Positions 61,043 through 64,000 of a DNA stretch of 64,000 bases are shown here, piece by piece (within the stretch, counting starts at the first letter, position 1; every line of letters starts with the position of its first letter). The notes beneath the pieces were generated by a model. That model was given only the letters and a program-made list of their open reading frames with translations, was not told where the DNA came from and searched no databases. The stretch is from Paenibacillus cymbidii (GTDB lineage: Bacteria; Bacillota; Bacilli; Paenibacillales; NBRC-103111). Both the position numbers and the translations under genes were made by a program. The stretch lies in contig NZ_SHLX01000042.1 in assembly GCF_004764705.1 (NCBI RefSeq), forward strand, positions 1 through 64,000, read 5' to 3'.

Positions 61043-62500
61043 CTATAACGAATAGTTGGGCGCTTCCTTCGTAATCTGCACGTCGTGCGGGTGGCTTTCG
61101 CGCAAACCGGCTCCTGTAATGCGGGTAAAGGCGGTGTCGTACTTCAGCTCCTGAATCGATTTGGTGCCGCAGTAGCCCATGCCGGAACGCAAGCCGCCGA
61201 CCAGCTGGTGAATCGTATCGGCGATCGGTCCTTTGTACGGAACGCGGCCTTCGATTCCTTCCGGTACGAGCTTGTTTTCATTTTCCTGAAAATAGCGATC
61301 CTTGCTGCCTTCCTTCATCGCACCAAGCGACCCCATGCCGCGGTATACTTTGAACCGGCGCCCCTGGTAAATTTCCGATTCGCCCGGACTCTCTTCCGTG
61401 CCCGCGAACAAGCTGCCGATCATGATCGCGTCGGCGCCGGCGGCGATCGCTTTGGTTACGTCGCCGGAATATTTGATCCCGCCGTCGGCGATAATCGGCA
61501 CGTTGTACTCCTTCGCCACCGTGGCGCAATCGTAGATGGCCGTCACCTGCGGCACGCCGATCCCGGCGATGACGCGCGTCGTGCAGATCGAGCCCGGCCC
61601 GATGCCAACCTTGATAATCGAGGCGCCTGCCTCGATCAGATCGCGCGTCGCCTCTCCGGTCGCGACGTTGCCGGCGATAATCGGCAGTTCCGGATAACGG
61701 CTGCGAATTTCACGCACCGCGTTCAAAATGTTGATATGATGCCCGTGCGCCGAATCGACCACCAGGACGTCCACCGAGGCAGCCACCAGCGCGTCGACGC
61801 GATCGAACGTATCTTTGGAGATTCCGACCGCCGCGCCCGCCACCAGCCTGCCTTGCTTGTCCTTGGCCGCGTTCGGGAACTGGATCGCCTTCTCGATATC
61901 TTTGATCGTAATAAGGCCCTTCAATTCGTTGTCCTGGTCGACCAGCGGCAGCTTCTCGATCTTGTGTTTCTGCAGGATCAGCTCCGCCTGCTGAAGCGTC
62001 GTTCCTACCGGCGCCGTAACCAGATTTTCCGATGTCATGACCTCTTTGATTTTGATCGAAAAATCATGCACGAACCGCAAATCGCGATTGGTTAAAATAC
62101 CGACCAGCTTCTTGTTGTCGTCCACGATCGGCACGCCGGAAATGCGGAACTTGCTCATCAGCGCTTCCGCGTCATACACATGATGCTCCGGCGTCAACGA
62201 GAACGGATTCGTAATGACTCCGCTCTCCGAACGTTTCACCCGATCGACTTCTTCGGCCTGCTGCGAAATGGACATATTCTTATGAATGATGCCAATGCCG
62301 CCTTCGCGCGCGATCGCGATGGCCAGCGCCGCCTCCGTAACGGTATCCATGCCGGCGCTGATTAGCGGAATGTTCAGCTTGAGATGCGGGCCAAGCTTTG
62401 TCGAAACGTCCGCTTCGCGCGGCAATATTTCCGACTTGCGAGGTATCAGCAGCACATCGTCAAAAGTAAGTCCTTCCTTCGCAAACTTCGTTTCCCACAC
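61043..62500 (-). CDS. guaB: Inosine-5'-monophosphate dehydrogenase
   Basis: The 485-residue enzyme has a catalytic barrel split by two CBS domains (about 95-215). The active-site Cys is in GPGSICTTRVIAG (near 303), with the flap in RFKVYRGMGSLGAM. It oxidises IMP to XMP, the committed step of GTP synthesis. GTG start at 62500 with AAGGAG 10 nt upstream. The promoter lies at 62548-62577. The order guaB-dacA-pdxS-pdxT-serS matches that of Bacillus near the origin. Confidence 0.97.
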   Translation of the reverse strand: MWETKFAKEGLTFDDVLLIPRKSEILPREADVSTKLGPHLKLNIPLISAGMDTVTEAALAIAIAREGGIGIIHKNMSISQQAEEVDRVKRSESGVITNPFSLTPEHHVYDAEALMSKFRISGVPIVDDNKKLVGILTNRDLRFVHDFSIKIKEVMTSENLVTAPVGTTLQQAELILQKHKIEKLPLVDQDNELKGLITIKDIEKAIQFPNAAKDKQGRLVAGAAVGISKDTFDRVDALVAASVDVLVVDSAHGHHINILNAVREIRSRYPELPIIAGNVATGEATRDLIEAGASIIKVGIGPGSICTTRVIAGIGVPQVTAIYDCATVAKEYNVPIIADGGIKYSGDVTKAIAAGADAIMIGSLFAGTEESPGESEIYQGRRFKVYRGMGSLGAMKEGSKDRYFQENENKLVPEGIEGRVPYKGPIADTIHQLVGGLRSGMGYCGTKSIQELKYDTAFTRITGAGLRESHPHDVQITKEAPNYSL

Positions 62501-62547
62501 AGCAGGTACACTCCTTCATTTACGCCTTCCTCGCGTATATTAGTGCC

Positions 62548-62577
62548 ATCGTATCAAAAGCCCAATTTTCATGTCAA
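62548..62577 (-). promoter_or_regulatory. Sigma-A promoter of guaB
   Basis: Minus strand: -35 TTGACA (62577-62572), 18-nt spacer, -10 TACGAT (62553-62548). Confidence 0.65.
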
Positions 62578-62585
62578 GCAAACCA

Positions 62586-63806
62586 CTACCGGTACGAATA
62601 ATTGCTCCCGGAATTCCAGATCAGAAATTCCTCGATGCCGATTTCCCGGGCAGCCTTGATCTGCTCCTGGATTTCGACGTTCCCGTATGTAAGATGAGGC
62701 TTCAGCCATACGGCCGTAAAGCTCTGCAGCCAAGGACGGATAGCCGCCGGCTCTGCGGCAGGCGACTGCTTGCGCAGCGCTTCGTTCTTGGCCAGCGCAT
62801 CGCCAAGCGCCCGCTGGATGACGCGATAGGGCTGCAGGTCCGGGTGCGCAATGCCGAAGGCGCCATCGGCGTAATGAGACGGATAGACCATCGGACAAAT
62901 GATGTCGAGCTCCGGGGCCATCTTGGCCCATAGCTGGCCGATGCCCATGTCGTTGTCGCTCGATGCCGTCATGCCGAACACGTCGGCTGACACTTTCACC
63001 CGGTACGGCGCCAGCTTCGTCCGCGACTCATGCAGAAATTGCTGCACCGCGTCCGCTTTGGAGCGCCCGTTGCTTGCGGGGAACGCTACTTCTTCATCTA
63101 CCCGTTTTCCGTTCTCGGGAAACCGGATGTAGTCGAATTGAATTTCATCGAAGCCCGCCGACGCCGCGGCGGCCGCAATCTCCTGATTATACCGCCATAC
63201 CTCTTCCCGAAATGGATCGACCCACGCCGTACCTTTGGGATCGCGCCACAACTTGCCTGTTTTCGTTCGCATGGCCCATTCCGGCTTCCGTTCCGCCAGG
63301 TAAGGGTCCTTAAACACCACCAGCCGTGCGATCGTGTAAATGTTGCGACGGTGCAGTTCCTCGACTTTTCCTGCCAAATCGGCGATCATCGAATGCGACG
63401 CGGATCCGATCTCTTTTACCATTGCCGTATCGGCGGGGAACGTCACTTGGCCCGAATCGGTCTTGACATCGATGACCATCGCATTAAGATCGGTTTGCTC
63501 GATCAGCTCCACCAACCGCTCAAAACGGCCCCCTACTGCCGCCCATGCCGTCGCGTAAACGCCTTTGACTTTTATATCTGGTTTGGCGTCTGTATTTGCA
63601 AAAGGAGCCAGACGCTGCGCGGAGGCCATTAACGGGGACAACTGCGATTGCCGGTTGTCGGAAGCGATTCCTTCCATTCGAGCCGCAAATTGTTGTTGCG
63701 CGCTTGTCTCCTCTTTTGGCAAACGTTCCGCCGTACACCCTGAAGCAAACAATCCTATCGTTAACAAACAGATTAGCTGGCCATACCGGCATCCTTGCCC
63801 GCTCAT
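62586..63806 (-). CDS. Putative glycoside hydrolase lipoprotein (DUF4015-like)
   Basis: The 406-residue protein has a lipoprotein signal (LICLLTIGLFASGC, Cys near 24) and a TIM-barrel domain with KGVYATAWAAVGG (near 90), LNAMVIDVKTDSG and GFDEIQFDYIRFPENG. This matches the putative glycosyl hydrolase family DUF4015 as I recall it. It would sit on the outer face of the membrane; the substrate is unknown. The ATG at 63806 is chosen because GAGGTGATGAGG lies directly before it. Confidence 0.85.
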   Translation of the reverse strand: MSGQGCRYGQLICLLTIGLFASGCTAERLPKEETSAQQQFAARMEGIASDNRQSQLSPLMASAQRLAPFANTDAKPDIKVKGVYATAWAAVGGRFERLVELIEQTDLNAMVIDVKTDSGQVTFPADTAMVKEIGSASHSMIADLAGKVEELHRRNIYTIARLVVFKDPYLAERKPEWAMRTKTGKLWRDPKGTAWVDPFREEVWRYNQEIAAAAASAGFDEIQFDYIRFPENGKRVDEEVAFPASNGRSKADAVQQFLHESRTKLAPYRVKVSADVFGMTASSDNDMGIGQLWAKMAPELDIICPMVYPSHYADGAFGIAHPDLQPYRVIQRALGDALAKNEALRKQSPAAEPAAIRPWLQSFTAVWLKPHLTYGNVEIQEQIKAAREIGIEEFLIWNSGSNYSYR

Positions 63807-63960
63807 CCTCATCACCTCGTGCCTGATTTGCCCATCTTCGTATGGAAAATATCTCGATTCCCATGCGTTAGTATGAGTCAACCTCGGCATCGTTATGACG
63901 ATCCGTTCAGACCCTTCCGAAATAGCCCTTCAAAGCCATGCCTCCCTTCGGGACAACAAC

Positions 63961-63995
63961 AAAAAAGCCTCTCCTGACTCGCGTCAGAAAAGGCT
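63961..63995 (-). terminator. Terminator of a gene right of the window
   Basis: On the minus strand AGCC..TCTGAC/GTCAG..GGCT forms a stem followed by TTTTTTGTTG. It ends a minus-strand transcript that begins beyond the window. Confidence 0.75.
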
Positions 63996-64000
63996 GCTTG

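Overview
The window looks like chromosomal DNA of a high-GC, spore-forming member of the Paenibacillaceae (Paenibacillus/Cohnella type). The evidence is: sporulation genes (spoIIR, sspP); Firmicutes-style Shine-Dalgarno sites; Lpl/Ytc-type sugar ABC transporters paired with YesM/YesN-type two-component regulators; and a serS-pdxT-pdxS-dacA-guaB block with a tRNA-Ser next to serS, an arrangement known from the replication-origin-proximal region of Bacillus. No species can be named from the sequence alone.

Layout. 0.2-2.1 kb: ywlC and spoIIR (minus strand). 2.2-15 kb: a carbohydrate island consisting of a YesN/YesM-like response regulator and an unusually long sensor kinase, a lipoprotein binding protein, two permeases, an FG-GAP-like protein and a sialidase-like protein (all minus), plus a LacI regulator and a NagB-like enzyme (plus). 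15.5-18.7 kb: prmC, prfA, ychF (minus). The ancestral order prfA-prmC-spoIIR-ywlC appears to be split by the sugar island. 19-27.7 kb: small ORF, Gfo/Idh oxidoreductase, a PilZ protein behind a c-di-GMP-I riboswitch, a DnaA-box cluster, tadA, a two-gene ABC exporter, a CapA-like lipoprotein and a truncated sensor gene. 28-33.7 kb: ECF sigma/anti-sigma pair, OmpR-type two-component system, tRNA-Pro and tRNA-Arg, an SGNH hydrolase, a DUF1648 membrane protein and a decayed gene. 33.7-39.8 kb: a second sugar ABC system with a membrane-bound AraC-type regulator. 40.4-42 kb: a Pro-Thr-rich surface protein with an LPDTA sorting motif, followed by a class D-like sortase. 42-49.7 kb: HEAT-repeat protein, a second ECF sigma operon with membrane proteins, an FAD-dependent lipoprotein, a VOC protein and an acetyltransferase. 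49.7-54.4 kb: AraC regulator, sialate O-acetylesterase-like protein, MFS transporter, HD-GYP phosphodiesterase. 54.5-64 kb: a probable group II intron remnant, small spore genes, signal peptidase, tRNA-Ser, serS, pdxTS, dacA, guaB and a putative glycosidase lipoprotein.

Themes. Several genes point to scavenging of complex, possibly sialylated or acetylated, glycans (sialidase-like, acetylesterase, NagB-like, two Lpl-type importers). The first importer seems to be controlled by its own two-component system: two promoters carry the same pair of 22-bp-spaced direct repeats at the same distance from the -10 box. c-di-GMP signalling is represented by a riboswitch-PilZ unit and an HD-GYP enzyme.

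The most unusual signal is a dispersed intergenic element of about 190 bp made of four short palindromes in the order H1-H2-H2-H1, with nearly constant centre-to-centre spacing (about 52, 62 and 52 nt). There are three complete copies (15134, 39959, 48132) and two partial copies (121, 31442). I do not recognise it as a described family.
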